NCBI GenBank assembly: GCA_003543135.1
Contig: DPJG01000010.1
Location: 124,001 to 188,000, forward strand
Source of the DNA: Rheinheimera sp.
Lineage (GTDB): Bacteria; Pseudomonadota; Gammaproteobacteria; Enterobacterales; Alteromonadaceae
Reading direction: 5' to 3'
DNA: 64,000 nucleotides
Made by a program: the position numbers and the translations under genes. Shown here one piece after another: positions 24,225-34,110 of the stretch (its first letter is position 1; each line of letters opens with the position of its first letter). The notes under the pieces were generated by a model. That model worked only from the letters and a program-made list of their open reading frames with translations, did no database searches and had not been told where the DNA came from.

Positions 24225-26117
24225 ATGACTGAACAACTTTATAATGCCGATTCGATTGAGGTACTGACAGGTCTTGAGCCTGTGCAGCGCCGTCCGGGGA
24301 TGTACACCGACACCACCCGCCCGAACCATATGGGGCAGGAAGTGATTGATAACAGCGTCGACGAAGCGCTGGCCGGGCATGCTGATCAAATTCAGGTGAT
24401 TTTACATCCGGATCAATCACTGGAAGTGATCGACAATGGTCGTGGTATGCCGGTGGATATTCACCCGGAAGAAGGTGTCAGTGGGGTGGAGCTGATTTTA
24501 TGCCGCCTCCACGCCGGTGGTAAATTCTCCAATAAAAACTATCAGTTCTCCGGTGGTTTGCATGGTGTGGGTATTTCGGTAGTCAACGCCTTGTCTACCC
24601 GGGTCGAAGTGGCGGTGCGCCGCGACGGTAACGTGTATGAAATGGCCTTTGAACATGGTTTTAAAGTATCAGAACTAACCATTACCGGCACTGTCGGCAA
24701 ACGCAATACCGGTACCCGCGTACGCTTTTGGCCGGATCCGAAGTATTTTGATTCCAATAAGTTTTCAGTCAGCCGGTTATTACATGTGCTCAAAGCCAAG
24801 GCCGTGTTATGCCCTGGCCTTACCGTCAAATTTGAAGACAAAGTCAACGAGCAAAGTTACAGCTGGTGTTATATCGCCGGTATCCGGGATTATTTAGTGG
24901 ATGCCGTCAAAGACATGGTGGCCTTGCCGGAAGCGCCTTTTACCGGCAGTTTTGCGGCCAGCCATGAAGCGGTGGAATGGGCTGTGCTCTGGTTGCCGGA
25001 AGGTGGTGAGCTGGTCACCGAAAGTTACGTGAACCTCATCCCAACTGCGCAGGGCGGTACCCATGCCAATGGTTTACGCCAGGGGTTGCTGGAAGCTTTG
25101 CGTGATTTTTGTGAGTTCCGCAATTTATTACCCCGTGGCATTAAGCTGACACCGGAAGATGTCTGGGACCGTTGTAGTTATATTCTGTCGCTGAAAATGC
25201 AGGAACCGCAGTTTGCCGGCCAGACCAAAGAGCGTTTATCCAGCCGTCAGGCCGCCACTTTTGTCACAGGTGTAGTCAAAGACAGCTTTAGTTTATGGCT
25301 GAATGAACACACAGAAATTGCCGAGGCTTTGGCAGAATTTTGTATTAACAACGCACAAAAACGTTTAAAAGCGGCAAAAAAAATAGTACGTAAAAAAGTC
25401 ACGGCAGGCCCGGCTTTGCCCGGCAAACTGGCCGACTGCAGCGCGCAGGATGTCAGCCGTACTGAATTGTTTTTAGTGGAAGGGGACTCGGCAGGCGGCT
25501 CGGCCAAACAGGCGCGTGACCGTGAGTTTCAGGCGGTGATGCCGCTGCGCGGTAAAATCCTCAATACCTGGGAAGTCGAGTCAGAACAAATTCTGGCGTC
25601 GCAGGAAGTGCATGATATTTCGGTGGCCATTGGGATGGATCCCAACTCGGCCGACTTAAGTCAGTTGCGGTATGGCAAAGTTTGTATTCTGGCCGACGCC
25701 GACTCGGACGGTTTGCACATTGCCACTTTGTTATGTGCGCTTTTTATGCAGCATTTCCGCACTCTGGTGGAACATGGTCATGTGTTTGTGGCTATGCCGC
25801 CGTTATACCGTATTGATATTGGCAAAGACGTTTATTATGCCCTTGATGAAGAAGAAAAAAATGGCATTTTAGACCGGCTGGAAGCAGAGAAAAAACGCGG
25901 CAAAATTAACGTACAGCGTTTTAAAGGTCTGGGTGAAATGAACCCGCTACAGCTGCGTGAAACGACGATGGACCCAAACACCAGACGGCTGGTGCAGCTG
26001 ACGATAGACGATGTACAGCAAACTTTTGACATGATGGATATGCTGCTGGCGAAAAAACGCGCCAATGACAGACGCGACTGGCTGGAAATGAAGGGAGATC
26101 GTGCAGTCATTGCTTAG
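24225..26117 (+). CDS. parE: DNA topoisomerase IV subunit B
   Basis: ParE is the ATPase subunit of topoisomerase IV, which unlinks replicated chromosomes. The 630 residues show the GHKL ATP site (EVIDNGRGMP about 67-76; SGGLHGVGISVVNALS about 108-123), the transducer domain, and the TOPRIM metal site (LVEGDSAGGSAKQARD about 416-431; ILADADSDGLH about 487-497). Length equals E. coli ParE. It ends the nudF-yqiB-cpdA-yqiA-parE unit; parC follows after one inserted gene. Confidence 0.98.
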   Translation: MTEQLYNADSIEVLTGLEPVQRRPGMYTDTTRPNHMGQEVIDNSVDEALAGHADQIQVILHPDQSLEVIDNGRGMPVDIHPEEGVSGVELILCRLHAGGKFSNKNYQFSGGLHGVGISVVNALSTRVEVAVRRDGNVYEMAFEHGFKVSELTITGTVGKRNTGTRVRFWPDPKYFDSNKFSVSRLLHVLKAKAVLCPGLTVKFEDKVNEQSYSWCYIAGIRDYLVDAVKDMVALPEAPFTGSFAASHEAVEWAVLWLPEGGELVTESYVNLIPTAQGGTHANGLRQGLLEALRDFCEFRNLLPRGIKLTPEDVWDRCSYILSLKMQEPQFAGQTKERLSSRQAATFVTGVVKDSFSLWLNEHTEIAEALAEFCINNAQKRLKAAKKIVRKKVTAGPALPGKLADCSAQDVSRTELFLVEGDSAGGSAKQARDREFQAVMPLRGKILNTWEVESEQILASQEVHDISVAIGMDPNSADLSQLRYGKVCILADADSDGLHIATLLCALFMQHFRTLVEHGHVFVAMPPLYRIDIGKDVYYALDEEEKNGILDRLEAEKKRGKINVQRFKGLGEMNPLQLRETTMDPNTRRLVQLTIDDVQQTFDMMDMLLAKKRANDRRDWLEMKGDRAVIA

Positions 26118-26184
26118 CCTCAGGTTCTGAGTATACTGCCTGTGTTTTTGTGTAAATACGCAACGGGGATGCATCATTATTCTT

Positions 26185-27597
26185 ATGAAAAACCAAGGGT
26201 TGTGGGTTGTCTTTGTGTTGTTTTTTACCCTGTTTCTGCTGCCTGTGCAGGCATCGGACGAGGTAAAACTACCGGACTGGCTACTGCAGGTTCAACAGCA
26301 TAAATATAAAAAACCGGAAGCCATGTTGCAGCTGGCGCTTGAGCATGAAGCCGAATTTGGCAGCTGGCCCACTCAGTTGCAGGCGGCCTGGTTAAACGAG
26401 TTATCCTTGATCTACGAAGTGCTGGGCCGTTACCGCGATCAGCTCAGCGTGGCCGAACGTGGCCTGGCTTTAACCCACAATGAGCAAAGCAAAGTGCGGG
26501 TTGAGCTGTTATTCGGCATGGGCTTTGCGCTGGAAACCCAGCGTGAATATGACGCCGCCAACGACTATTACCAAAAAGGTATGGCGCTGGCTGAACAACT
26601 CAAAGATGAAAAACTGATTATTCAGGGCATGACCAATCTGGCGGCCATGTTGTCGGAAGACAGCGAAGATCCAAAAGCGCTGGATATGCTCAAACAAGCT
26701 TACGACAGAGCGGTAAAACTCAATGACAAAGAAATGCTGGCTTTGGTGCAGGCCGAGCTTGGCTTAAATTATCTGACTTTGGGCATTGATGATGAAGCCA
26801 GGCAGTTCCTGGAAGCGTCTTTTCGTTTGTTTGATGAGCTCGGTTGGGTAAAAAGTAAACTGACGATCTGGTATAACCTGGCCTCCACTTACCGTTATTT
26901 AAAAAAGCCGGACAAAGCGCTGGAGATTTTTGACCAGATGCTCAAAGTGAGTCTGGAACAGGAAGATCCGGTCAGTCTTTATTACGCTTATATCGGCCTG
27001 GCCGGTGCCAGCAGAGATGTAAAAAAGCTTGATGCAGCTATTACTTACATTGAAAAAGCCGAAAGTTATCTGCCAAATTTGCAGTCGACTTTTCAAATCA
27101 GCGAACATCATTTTATTAAAGCGCAAATTTACCGCAGTTTAGGCCAGAGTAATCTAGCGCTGCAGGAAGTGGCCCTGGCCAGTCAGCAGCTTGAAGGCAG
27201 TAAAAATACCTCTGATCGTTTTTATCTGCTGCATTTTGATCAACTGCGCGCCAAGTTGTATGCCGATACCGGCGATTTTGAAAAAGCTTATTACACCCTG
27301 GACAAATATTTTAAAGCTTATATCGACCTGCAGGACGATGAGCGCGACCTGGATGTGCAAAAGTTGCGGCTGAGTTTTGATGCTGAGCGCCAGCAGGCGC
27401 GCAACGCTTTATTGGAAAAAGACAATGAACTGCAGGCGCTGCGGTTACAGGAAATTGAGCGCAACCGCCAGATGCAGTGGCTGTGGATTGGTATTTTTGC
27501 CTCCACTTCTATGGTGCTGCTGATGTTGTTATGGTGGCAGTGGCGCCGGCGCCGGGCTTTACAGCAAGCCATGTTAACGCCCCCAACCCCGAATTAA
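26185..27597 (+). CDS. Periplasmic TPR protein with C-terminal membrane helix, between parE and parC
   Basis: The 470-residue product has a signal peptide (about 1-24, ending VQASDE). It then has about eight tetratricopeptide-like helical repeats (about 30-380), such as YDAANDYYQKGMALAEQL and PDKALEIFDQMLKVSL. A coiled coil (ERQQARNALLEKDNELQALR) and one membrane helix (WLWIGIFASTSMVLLMLLWW, about 432-451) follow, with a short basic cytoplasmic tail. This architecture is exactly the sensor half of membrane diguanylate cyclases and histidine kinases, but the output domain is absent. It lies 67 bp after parE and 18 bp before parC on the same strand. Its partner is unknown. Confidence 0.85.
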   Translation: MKNQGLWVVFVLFFTLFLLPVQASDEVKLPDWLLQVQQHKYKKPEAMLQLALEHEAEFGSWPTQLQAAWLNELSLIYEVLGRYRDQLSVAERGLALTHNEQSKVRVELLFGMGFALETQREYDAANDYYQKGMALAEQLKDEKLIIQGMTNLAAMLSEDSEDPKALDMLKQAYDRAVKLNDKEMLALVQAELGLNYLTLGIDDEARQFLEASFRLFDELGWVKSKLTIWYNLASTYRYLKKPDKALEIFDQMLKVSLEQEDPVSLYYAYIGLAGASRDVKKLDAAITYIEKAESYLPNLQSTFQISEHHFIKAQIYRSLGQSNLALQEVALASQQLEGSKNTSDRFYLLHFDQLRAKLYADTGDFEKAYYTLDKYFKAYIDLQDDERDLDVQKLRLSFDAERQQARNALLEKDNELQALRLQEIERNRQMQWLWIGIFASTSMVLLMLLWWQWRRRRALQQAMLTPPTPN

Positions 27598-27615
27598 GCT
27601 GATGTGGAACAGAAG

Positions 27616-29871
27616 ATGACTGAGATCGTCGTAACAGCCGATGGGCTGGAGCAATTACCGCTAAGACGTTTTACCGAAGACGCTTATCTGAACTATTCGA
27701 TGTACGTCATTATGGACCGGGCTTTGCCTTTTATCGGCGATGGCTTAAAACCGGTGCAACGTCGTATTATTTATGCCATGTCTGAACTGGGCTTGTCGCA
27801 TCTGGCGAAGTTTAAAAAATCTGCCAGAACAGTAGGTGACGTGCTGGGTAAATTCCACCCGCACGGTGACAGCGCCTGTTATGAAGCTATGGTGCTGATG
27901 GCGCAGCCCTTTTCTTACCGTTATCCGCTGGTGGACGGTCAGGGCAACTGGGGTGCACCTGATGATCCAAAGTCTTTTGCCGCCATGCGTTATACCGAAG
28001 CTAAGTTATCGCGTTTTAGCGAACTTTTGCTGAGCGAGCTGGGGCAGGGCACTGTGGATTGGGTGCCAAACTTTGACGGCACGCTGGAAGAGCCAAAAAC
28101 CCTGCCGGCCCGTTTGCCACATATTTTACTCAACGGTATTACCGGTATTGCGGTCGGTATGGCCACCGATATTCCGCCGCATAATGTGCGGGAAATTGCC
28201 GCTGCTGCCTGCCATTTGCTGGATAACCCGGCGGCGCAGGTGACCGACTTACTGCAATATGTGCAGGGGCCGGATTATCCGACTGACGCCGAAATTATTA
28301 CGCCAAAACACGAACTGCAGGCCATGTACGAAACCGGCCGGGGTTCGGTGCGGATGCGCGCTATTTATACCCAGGAAGACGGTGACATTGTGATCACTGC
28401 TTTGCCGCACCAAACTTCAGGTGCCAAGGTGCTGGAGCAAATTGCCGCACAGATGAATGCAAAAAAGCTGCCGATGGTGTCGGATTTGCGTGATGAATCT
28501 GACCACGAAAGCCCAACCCGTATTGTGATAGTGCCTCGCTCCAACCGCATTGACGTGGAGCAGCTGATGCAACATTTGTTTGCCACCACAGATTTGGAAA
28601 AATCTTACCGGGTGAATTTAAATATTCTGGGGCTGGATCAGCGTCCCAGAGTCAAAAACCTGCTGGAGATCTTGCGTGAATGGCTGGTGTTCCGCCGTGA
28701 CACTGTACGTAAACGTTTGCAGCATCGTCTGGATAAAGTGCTGGATCGTATCCATGTGCTGGAAGGTTTGTTAATCGCCTTTTTAAATATCGACGAAGTG
28801 ATTCGGATCATCCGCGAAAACGACGAACCTAAACCTGTGCTGATTGCCCATTTTGGCATTACCGAACGTCAGGCAGAAGCCATTCTTGAGCTGAAGTTAC
28901 GCCATTTAGCCAAGCTCGAAGAAATGAAGATCCGCGGTGAGCTGGACGAACTTTCCAAAGAGCGTGACAAGTTGCAAAGCATTTTAGGTTCAGAGAAAAA
29001 GCTGACCAAACTCATTCGTGATGAATTAGAAGCAGACGCTTTAAAATATGGTGATAACAGGCGCAGCCCGCTGGTGTCGCGTGGTGAAGCCAAAGCCCTG
29101 AGCGAAAAAGAGTTATTACCAAGTGAAGCAGTTACAGTTGTGTTGTCGGAAAAAGGCTGGGTGCGCTGCGCCAAAGGCCATGATATTGATGGCAACAGTC
29201 TGCAATACAAAGCCGGCGACGGTTATAAATCGTCGGCTATTGGCCGCAGTAATCAATATGCCGCTTTTATTGACTCCAGCGGTCGTAGTTTTGCCGCTGA
29301 AGCTCATGATTTACCTTCAGCCCGCGGTCAGGGTGAACCTCTGACCGGTCGTTTTAGCATAGTGGCCGGTGAAACTTTTGAACATGTGCTGATGGCTGAA
29401 GACAACCAGCAACTATTGCTGGCAAGCGACGCCGGTTATGGTTTTGTCGCAAGTTTTAGTGATTTACTGAGCCGTAATAAAGCAGGTAAAGCCTTATTGT
29501 CTTTGCCAGCCGGTGCTAAGGTACTGACGCCTTTGGCTATTCACAATCCGGAAACCGATCAGGTGGTGGCGATTTCCAATGAAGGCCGCATGCTGGTGTT
29601 CCCTATTGCTGAGCTGCCCAAGCTCAGCAAAGGCAAAGGCAATAAAATTATCAGTATTCCATCGGCCAGAGCCGCGTCGAGGGAAGAATATGTCAAGCTG
29701 CTGGCGGTGGTGCCTGCTGAGTCTGGCATTACGCTGGTGGCAGGTAAACGCAAGATGACCATTAAAGCTGCTGATTTAGCGCATTATGTTGGTGAACGGG
29801 GCCGGCGTGGTAATAAACTGCCCAGAGGTTTGCAGCGTATTGATGAATTATTGGTGGGTGAAGTGGAATAA
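27616..29871 (+). CDS. parC: DNA topoisomerase IV subunit A
   Basis: ParC is the DNA cleavage subunit that pairs with ParE. The 751 residues include the breakage-reunion domain, with the catalytic tyrosine in [10 protein letters not shown] (Tyr about 126) and the quinolone-resistance region [12 protein letters not shown]. Ser 86 and Glu 90 correspond to E. coli Ser80 and Glu84 and are the unmutated forms. The C-terminal half is the beta-pinwheel DNA-wrapping domain. ATG 27616 is used; a GTG four codons upstream (27604) would add little. It ends with a good terminator. Confidence 0.98.
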   Translation: MTEIVVTADGLEQLPLRRFTEDAYLNYSMYVIMDRALPFIGDGLKPVQRRIIYAMSELGLSHLAKFKKSARTVGDVLGKFHPHGDSACYEAMVLMAQPFSYRYPLVDGQGNWGAPDDPKSFAAMRYTEAKLSRFSELLLSELGQGTVDWVPNFDGTLEEPKTLPARLPHILLNGITGIAVGMATDIPPHNVREIAAAACHLLDNPAAQVTDLLQYVQGPDYPTDAEIITPKHELQAMYETGRGSVRMRAIYTQEDGDIVITALPHQTSGAKVLEQIAAQMNAKKLPMVSDLRDESDHESPTRIVIVPRSNRIDVEQLMQHLFATTDLEKSYRVNLNILGLDQRPRVKNLLEILREWLVFRRDTVRKRLQHRLDKVLDRIHVLEGLLIAFLNIDEVIRIIRENDEPKPVLIAHFGITERQAEAILELKLRHLAKLEEMKIRGELDELSKERDKLQSILGSEKKLTKLIRDELEADALKYGDNRRSPLVSRGEAKALSEKELLPSEAVTVVLSEKGWVRCAKGHDIDGNSLQYKAGDGYKSSAIGRSNQYAAFIDSSGRSFAAEAHDLPSARGQGEPLTGRFSIVAGETFEHVLMAEDNQQLLLASDAGYGFVASFSDLLSRNKAGKALLSLPAGAKVLTPLAIHNPETDQVVAISNEGRMLVFPIAELPKLSKGKGNKIISIPSARAASREEYVKLLAVVPAESGITLVAGKRKMTIKAADLAHYVGERGRRGNKLPRGLQRIDELLVGEVE

Positions 29872-29951
29872 CCGCAATACGCCGGATTATTTTGCCAGAT
29901 AACAGCGGATCGCCGCTTTATTACCACAGATCAAACCAGAACACCCGATAC

Positions 29952-29978
29952 AAGCCGCTATAATAAGCGGCTTTTTTA
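29952..29978 (+). terminator. Rho-independent terminator after parC
   Basis: AAGCCGCT (29952-29959) pairs with AGCGGCTT (29966-29973) across a 6-nt loop and is followed by a T-run. It lies 80 bp after the parC stop and just before plsC. Confidence 0.85.
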
Positions 29979-29995
29979 TTGCCCGAGGGTTTGGT

Positions 29996-30742
29996 GTGCT
30001 CGCTTTTATCCGTATTGTGTTGTTGTTATGTTTTATTGTGATTGCGTCCACTATTGGCTTGCTGATTTGTCTGGTCCGGCCCTTCCGTGCAGACAACGTG
30101 GCACTTTTTGCCGGCTGGTATGGTCAGGTCAGCCGTTTGTTTGGGGTCAAGGTGGAAATCCGTTATCACCCTGCGGTGCAAGCTGCGATGCCTTGTGTCT
30201 TTGTCGCTAACCATCAGAACAATTATGACTTGTTTACCATCAGTGGCGCGCTGCTCAAAGGCACTGTCACCATCGGCAAAAAGAGCCTGAAATTTATTCC
30301 GTTTTTTGGTCAGTTGTATTGGCTCAGTGGCAATATCCTGATTGACCGCAACAACAAAAGCCGTGCTGTGGGCACTATGCAGGGCGCGGTGGAACGTATT
30401 GTCAAAGACAAAGTGTCGGTGTGGGTATTTCCGGAAGGCACCCGCAGTTATGGCCGCGGTTTATTGCCTTTTAAAACCGGTGCTTTTCATATTGCGCAGC
30501 AGGCTGGGGTGCCCATAGTGCCGATTTGTATGAGCCAGACCCATGGCAACATCAAGCTGAACCGCTGGAATAACGGCCGCATTATTATCGAGGTGATGGC
30601 GCCTTTGATGCCGGAGGATTTTGCTGTACCTGTGCGCGAAGTGGCAGAACAGGTGCGCAACCTGATGCAGGAAAAAATCAGCGCCCTTGATAGCGAAGTC
30701 GCCAGCGATTACACTGCCGCTCAGAGCAAAGTTACAGGATAA
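29996..30742 (+). CDS. plsC: 1-acyl-sn-glycerol-3-phosphate acyltransferase
   Basis: This enzyme makes phosphatidic acid, the precursor of membrane phospholipids. The 248-residue protein has an N-terminal membrane helix (LAFIRIVLLLCFIVIASTIG) and the PlsC acyltransferase motifs: NHQNNYD (HX4D, about 72-78) and FPEGTRSYGRG (about 144-154). The start is GTG 29996, with GAGGG 5 nt upstream. It directly precedes rraB with 4 bp between, on the same strand. Confidence 0.95.
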   Translation: MLAFIRIVLLLCFIVIASTIGLLICLVRPFRADNVALFAGWYGQVSRLFGVKVEIRYHPAVQAAMPCVFVANHQNNYDLFTISGALLKGTVTIGKKSLKFIPFFGQLYWLSGNILIDRNNKSRAVGTMQGAVERIVKDKVSVWVFPEGTRSYGRGLLPFKTGAFHIAQQAGVPIVPICMSQTHGNIKLNRWNNGRIIIEVMAPLMPEDFAVPVREVAEQVRNLMQEKISALDSEVASDYTAAQSKVTG

Positions 30743-30746
30743 CCTT

Positions 30747-31115
30747 ATGGAAAACTGGCAGGAATTTACCAACGACACCATCACCGCTTTATTGGAGGAT
30801 GGCAGCGATCCGGATGCGGAATACACCATTGAACACCATTTTTATCACCCGGACTTTGCCAAACTGGAAAAAGTAGCGGTTGAGGTGTTTAAGCTGGGTT
30901 TTGAAGTGACAGACGCCGAAGAAGTGGAATTTGAAGACGGCGGCAGCGCCTGGGTGTTTGATGCCATTCGCGAGCAGTCGTTAGATGCCGCCAATATCAC
31001 CGCTGATGCTATTAAGCTGGAACAGCTGGCGCAAAAATTTGGCGTGGAGTATGACGGTTGGGGCACCTACTTTGAAGGTGAAGACGACGGTTATGACGAA
31101 GACGACGAAGAGTAA
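30747..31115 (+). CDS. rraB: Ribonuclease E inhibitor RraB
   Basis: RraB binds RNase E and changes which mRNAs the degradosome attacks. The 122-residue acidic protein has the family layout: LLEDGSDPDAEYTIEHHF near the start, KLGFEVTDAEEVEFEDGG in the middle and a YDGWGTYFE motif, then an acidic tail ending YDEDDEE. ATG 30747 is placed with AGGAT upstream; the longer reading to 30687 lies within plsC. A strong terminator follows. Confidence 0.95.
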   Translation: MENWQEFTNDTITALLEDGSDPDAEYTIEHHFYHPDFAKLEKVAVEVFKLGFEVTDAEEVEFEDGGSAWVFDAIREQSLDAANITADAIKLEQLAQKFGVEYDGWGTYFEGEDDGYDEDDEE

Positions 31116-31134
31116 CAGCGGATCTTCTCGTGAC

Positions 31135-31162
31135 AAAACCCGGCCTGATGCCGGGTTTTTTT
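31135..31162 (+). terminator. Rho-independent terminator after rraB
   Basis: AAAACCCGGC (31135-31144) and GCCGGGTTTT (31150-31159) form a 10-bp stem with a 5-nt loop, followed by further Ts. It lies 20 bp after the rraB stop. Confidence 0.92.
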
Positions 31163-31226
31163 ATGGTTTGAATCTGGGCTGATGTTTTGCCGTTAACCGC
31201 CTCTTGCAGTGTTGCGGTAAGTTGGC

Positions 31227-32222
31227 TTAGAAAGAAGCGCCAATACTCAGTTTTTGCCGTAAATCTTTAATATCAAAAGAAACAGATTGTTGCCTTGGCA
31301 AAAAAGCTTCCAAATCCGTCAGGTTATATTCGTAAGTCCACGACAAACGCACTCTATCGCTCAGGCGATAACGCAGGCCGGCATTGGACAGCAGTTCGTA
31401 ATTAAAATGCAGATAAGACAGGGGTTGATTCAGCAGTTTTAACAGATTGCCTTCGCTGTATATTTCCAAAGGCCACTGACTAAGCTGGTAGTTAAAGTCC
31501 CATTCCATGGCAACAAAGTGATAAGACAACGAGGTGCTTGCCAGCAGGTTACGCAGTGGCTCGGTATCCCGGAAAGAAGCGCGTTTTAACCCTGCCATCA
31601 GCGTCAGATCCAACTGCAGCTGTTGCTGTGCCAACAGGGCATAACCAGGCCCGGTACTGAGATCGACATTTTTATAATCCGCCGCCAGATAGTTGTATTG
31701 ATAGTCGCTGGTTAAGCGCCAGAACAGGCGCTGCTGCAGGTAATAATCAATGGCAGGGCTTATTTTATACTGATGTGTTTTAGGCGCCTGCTCTTTGAGT
31801 TCATAGTCATAATTTAAGTCCAGCGTACTGCGCCATGAACCCTGGCGGTATTCAGCACTGCTGACCAGATTAAACAAACTGGCATCTTGTTTGCCATATC
31901 TGTTACTGGCACTGACATCAAACTCCAGCGACCAGTCAGCTGCTGGCGCTGTACCGCCGGTTTGTAGTGCTGTTTGGCTGTTATCACCTATCGGTTGTGT
32001 TGTATTGCCGGACTGCACTGTATTGACTGGCTGGATGAGCTGAATATCCTTGCGGTTCAGCATGATGGCGCTGTGATACGAAGTTTCCAGTGTTACTGCG
32101 CTGTCCGTTTGACCGATGATCCGGCCTGTTAAGATATCACCATTGTGCATCTGAATACGTGACTGCTGAAGCTGTAGTGCCAACAGCGGCCAGCTACAGC
32201 ACAGCATCAAGACAGATAACAT
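31227..32222 (-). CDS. DUF481 outer-membrane beta-barrel protein
   Basis: I choose ATG 32222 (AGGAG about 9 nt upstream) over a TTG at 32237. The 331 residues have a signal peptide (about 1-20, cleaved near LALQ) and a short N-terminal region with GDILTGRIIGQ, typical of the DUF481 entry. A Ser/Thr/Gly linker is followed by a long alternating polar/aromatic run of barrel strands ending ...IGASF, with a C-terminal aromatic residue as outer-membrane proteins have. The role of DUF481 proteins is not known; some are salt-induced. The neighbouring gene is a Na+/H+ antiporter, but a terminator separates the two, so a shared salt role is only a suggestion. Confidence 0.88.
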   Translation of the reverse strand: MLSVLMLCCSWPLLALQLQQSRIQMHNGDILTGRIIGQTDSAVTLETSYHSAIMLNRKDIQLIQPVNTVQSGNTTQPIGDNSQTALQTGGTAPAADWSLEFDVSASNRYGKQDASLFNLVSSAEYRQGSWRSTLDLNYDYELKEQAPKTHQYKISPAIDYYLQQRLFWRLTSDYQYNYLAADYKNVDLSTGPGYALLAQQQLQLDLTLMAGLKRASFRDTEPLRNLLASTSLSYHFVAMEWDFNYQLSQWPLEIYSEGNLLKLLNQPLSYLHFNYELLSNAGLRYRLSDRVRLSWTYEYNLTDLEAFLPRQQSVSFDIKDLRQKLSIGASF

Positions 32223-32317
32223 CCAACTCCTGGCCAAAATAATGAACCTGCCATGCGGGAAAAATATCAGTCTGCCATAACCAGTTTGTTACCACCAGCA
32301 GGCAAAACGCAGTCAAT

Positions 32318-32344
32318 AAAAAAGCCAGCAGTTGCTGGCTTTTT
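32318..32344. terminator. Rho-independent terminator, downstream of nhaC
   Basis: AAAAAAGCCAGCA pairs with TGCTGGCTTTT across a two-base loop (32318-32344), with T-runs on both strands. It lies 18 bp past the nhaC stop on the minus strand and upstream of the DUF481 start. Confidence 0.88.
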
Positions 32345-32361
32345 ATCTTTGGCAATGTGTT

Positions 32362-33813
32362 TTACATCGCCAGGTACACAAAACCACCAAAGGCCAATAC
32401 TGCAGCTATCAGACAATAAGGCAGTTGGGTAATAGCATGGGAAATTAGATTGCAACCAGAGCCCTGGGCGGCCAGTACAGTGGAGTCACTGTAAAAACAG
32501 GCTTGTGAGCCAAAAGAAGCGGCTGACAGCAGAGCTCCAATCACCAGCGGCACATCAGCATTTACCGCATGGGCCAGTGGCATCACAATAGGGATTGAAA
32601 CGGCAAAAATACCCCAGGATGAACCTGTGGCAAATGACAATATTGCCATAGCAACAAACACCAGCGCCGGCAGCATCTGGGCTGTCATATAAGGGCTCAG
32701 GTTTTCAATCACATACTGTGGCAGCAACAACTTGTCGCACACATCCTTAAAAATAAAAGCGGCAATCACAGTGCTGATGGCAGGCAACATGGTTTTAAAA
32801 CCATTCATCATCACGTCCATCATTTCACTGATACTCATCAAGCGCTGCACGCCGTAGTAGATAATGGTCAGCAATAAAGTGGCAATGACACCCTTGAGCA
32901 CATCAGGTTCACTCAGTGAATTACCAAGCACAATAGTGAAGAAAATCAGTGACAACATTGGCACCGCAAAGTTATGTACTTTACCGTGGCGGTTGCTGCT
33001 CTCAAACTCTTCTTCAATGGACTGCATGGCATATTCATCACTGGTGTGATGTGGCATCTGCTGCGAAGCATGATGGCTTTGGCCATGATTGGCAATTTTC
33101 GGCTGAACTTCGGCCAGTTCACATTCAAAAGGGCGACCGGCCTGGGTTTCCAGTTCAGCTTTTTTCATTGGGCCTAAATCTGGCATCAACTTCAGCGCTA
33201 CCAGCATGACAATCATAATGGCCAGCCAGGGATAGAACATATAAGGAATGGCCTGGATATAGACCGCAATGCCCTGACCTTTTTCGGCGATATTATTGTC
33301 TTCCAGTAAACCGCCAAAGAATACAGCCCAGGTAGAAATTGGAATAATGACACAGATAGGGGCTGCAGTGGAGTCGACAATATAAGCCAGCTTTTGCCGG
33401 GAAATTTTATACTTGTCAGTGACACGTTTCATCGCTTCGCCCACAGTCAGCGCATTGAGGTAATCATCAACAAAGATGATCACACCCAGCACGAAGGTCA
33501 TAAACATGGACGAGCGCGGGCCTTGAGCCATTTGTGAGCCAAGCCGGCCAAAAGCCAGGGCGCCACCGGTGTGGATCAAAAGTCCAATCAAAGCACCAAA
33601 ACCACCACAGACCAGGATTAACCAGCCGATAGTTTCGTCTTGCATCACATTGACGGCAATTTCAGAAAAGTTATGCAGTGACTGTCCGGGGCTTAACATC
33701 AATAAACCAACAACAGCACCAACAACCAGAGCCAGAATAGGTCTTTTTAACCAGACAGCTACGGCCATTACAACAACAGGAGGGATTAAACTTAACGCGC
33801 TGGGTGAATCCAT
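32362..33813 (-). CDS. nhaC: Na+/H+ antiporter, NhaC family
   Basis: The 483-residue membrane protein has about 11-12 helices. Characteristic NhaC features are the intramembrane acidic pair in FVLGVIIFVDDYLNALTVG (about 112-130), IVDSTAAPICVIIPISTWA (about 144-162) and ATGSSWGIFAVSIPIV (about 394-409). A His-rich hydrophilic loop (about 245-275; HGQSHHASQQMPHH) is unusual and may bind a metal or sense pH. The ATG has AGGAA about 6 nt upstream. Substrate could also be lactate/malate-Na+ exchange in some relatives. Confidence 0.9.
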   Translation of the reverse strand: MDSPSALSLIPPVVVMAVAVWLKRPILALVVGAVVGLLMLSPGQSLHNFSEIAVNVMQDETIGWLILVCGGFGALIGLLIHTGGALAFGRLGSQMAQGPRSSMFMTFVLGVIIFVDDYLNALTVGEAMKRVTDKYKISRQKLAYIVDSTAAPICVIIPISTWAVFFGGLLEDNNIAEKGQGIAVYIQAIPYMFYPWLAIMIVMLVALKLMPDLGPMKKAELETQAGRPFECELAEVQPKIANHGQSHHASQQMPHHTSDEYAMQSIEEEFESSNRHGKVHNFAVPMLSLIFFTIVLGNSLSEPDVLKGVIATLLLTIIYYGVQRLMSISEMMDVMMNGFKTMLPAISTVIAAFIFKDVCDKLLLPQYVIENLSPYMTAQMLPALVFVAMAILSFATGSSWGIFAVSIPIVMPLAHAVNADVPLVIGALLSAASFGSQACFYSDSTVLAAQGSGCNLISHAITQLPYCLIAAVLAFGGFVYLAM

Positions 33814-33958
33814 CAGGGGTTCCTTACAAAAAACTCCAGGTGACTGGCAACATTACACCACGATGGTCCGGCGAACCCGGTCATCGTCTGATTTCACTCG
33901 GGCTGACGCAGATTTTGGCCTGCAGGCCTTTGTAGTTATTTTTGCTTTATTTTTACAC

Positions 33959-34000
33959 AATTTCGGCGAAATTGCGGCCGGCTATGATAACAAAATTTGT
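33959..34000. promoter_or_regulatory. Two palindromes upstream of nhaC
   Basis: AATTTCG-G-CGAAATT (33959-33973) is a perfect 7-1-7 palindrome. ACAAA-A-TTTGT (33990-34000) is a perfect 5-1-5 palindrome. A GGCCTGCAGGCC lies at 33917-33928. The span is 150-190 bp upstream of nhaC and reaches back toward panC. These could be regulator sites for nhaC. The rest of the 297-bp gap (33814-34110) shows no gene. Confidence 0.35.
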
Positions 34001-34110
34001 CACAGCTTCAACGATTGATTCACGCTGCTCGTTTGTTTCTGCACTGTGTCAGTGCCGGTACTGCAGAGCCAGACGCAGCAGCGTAGATGCTGCGCCGGCC
34101 CATCAGGGGG

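Noticed and set aside
26185-27597. Diguanylate cyclase
   Set aside because: The protein ends about 20 residues after the membrane helix, so no GGDEF domain is present.
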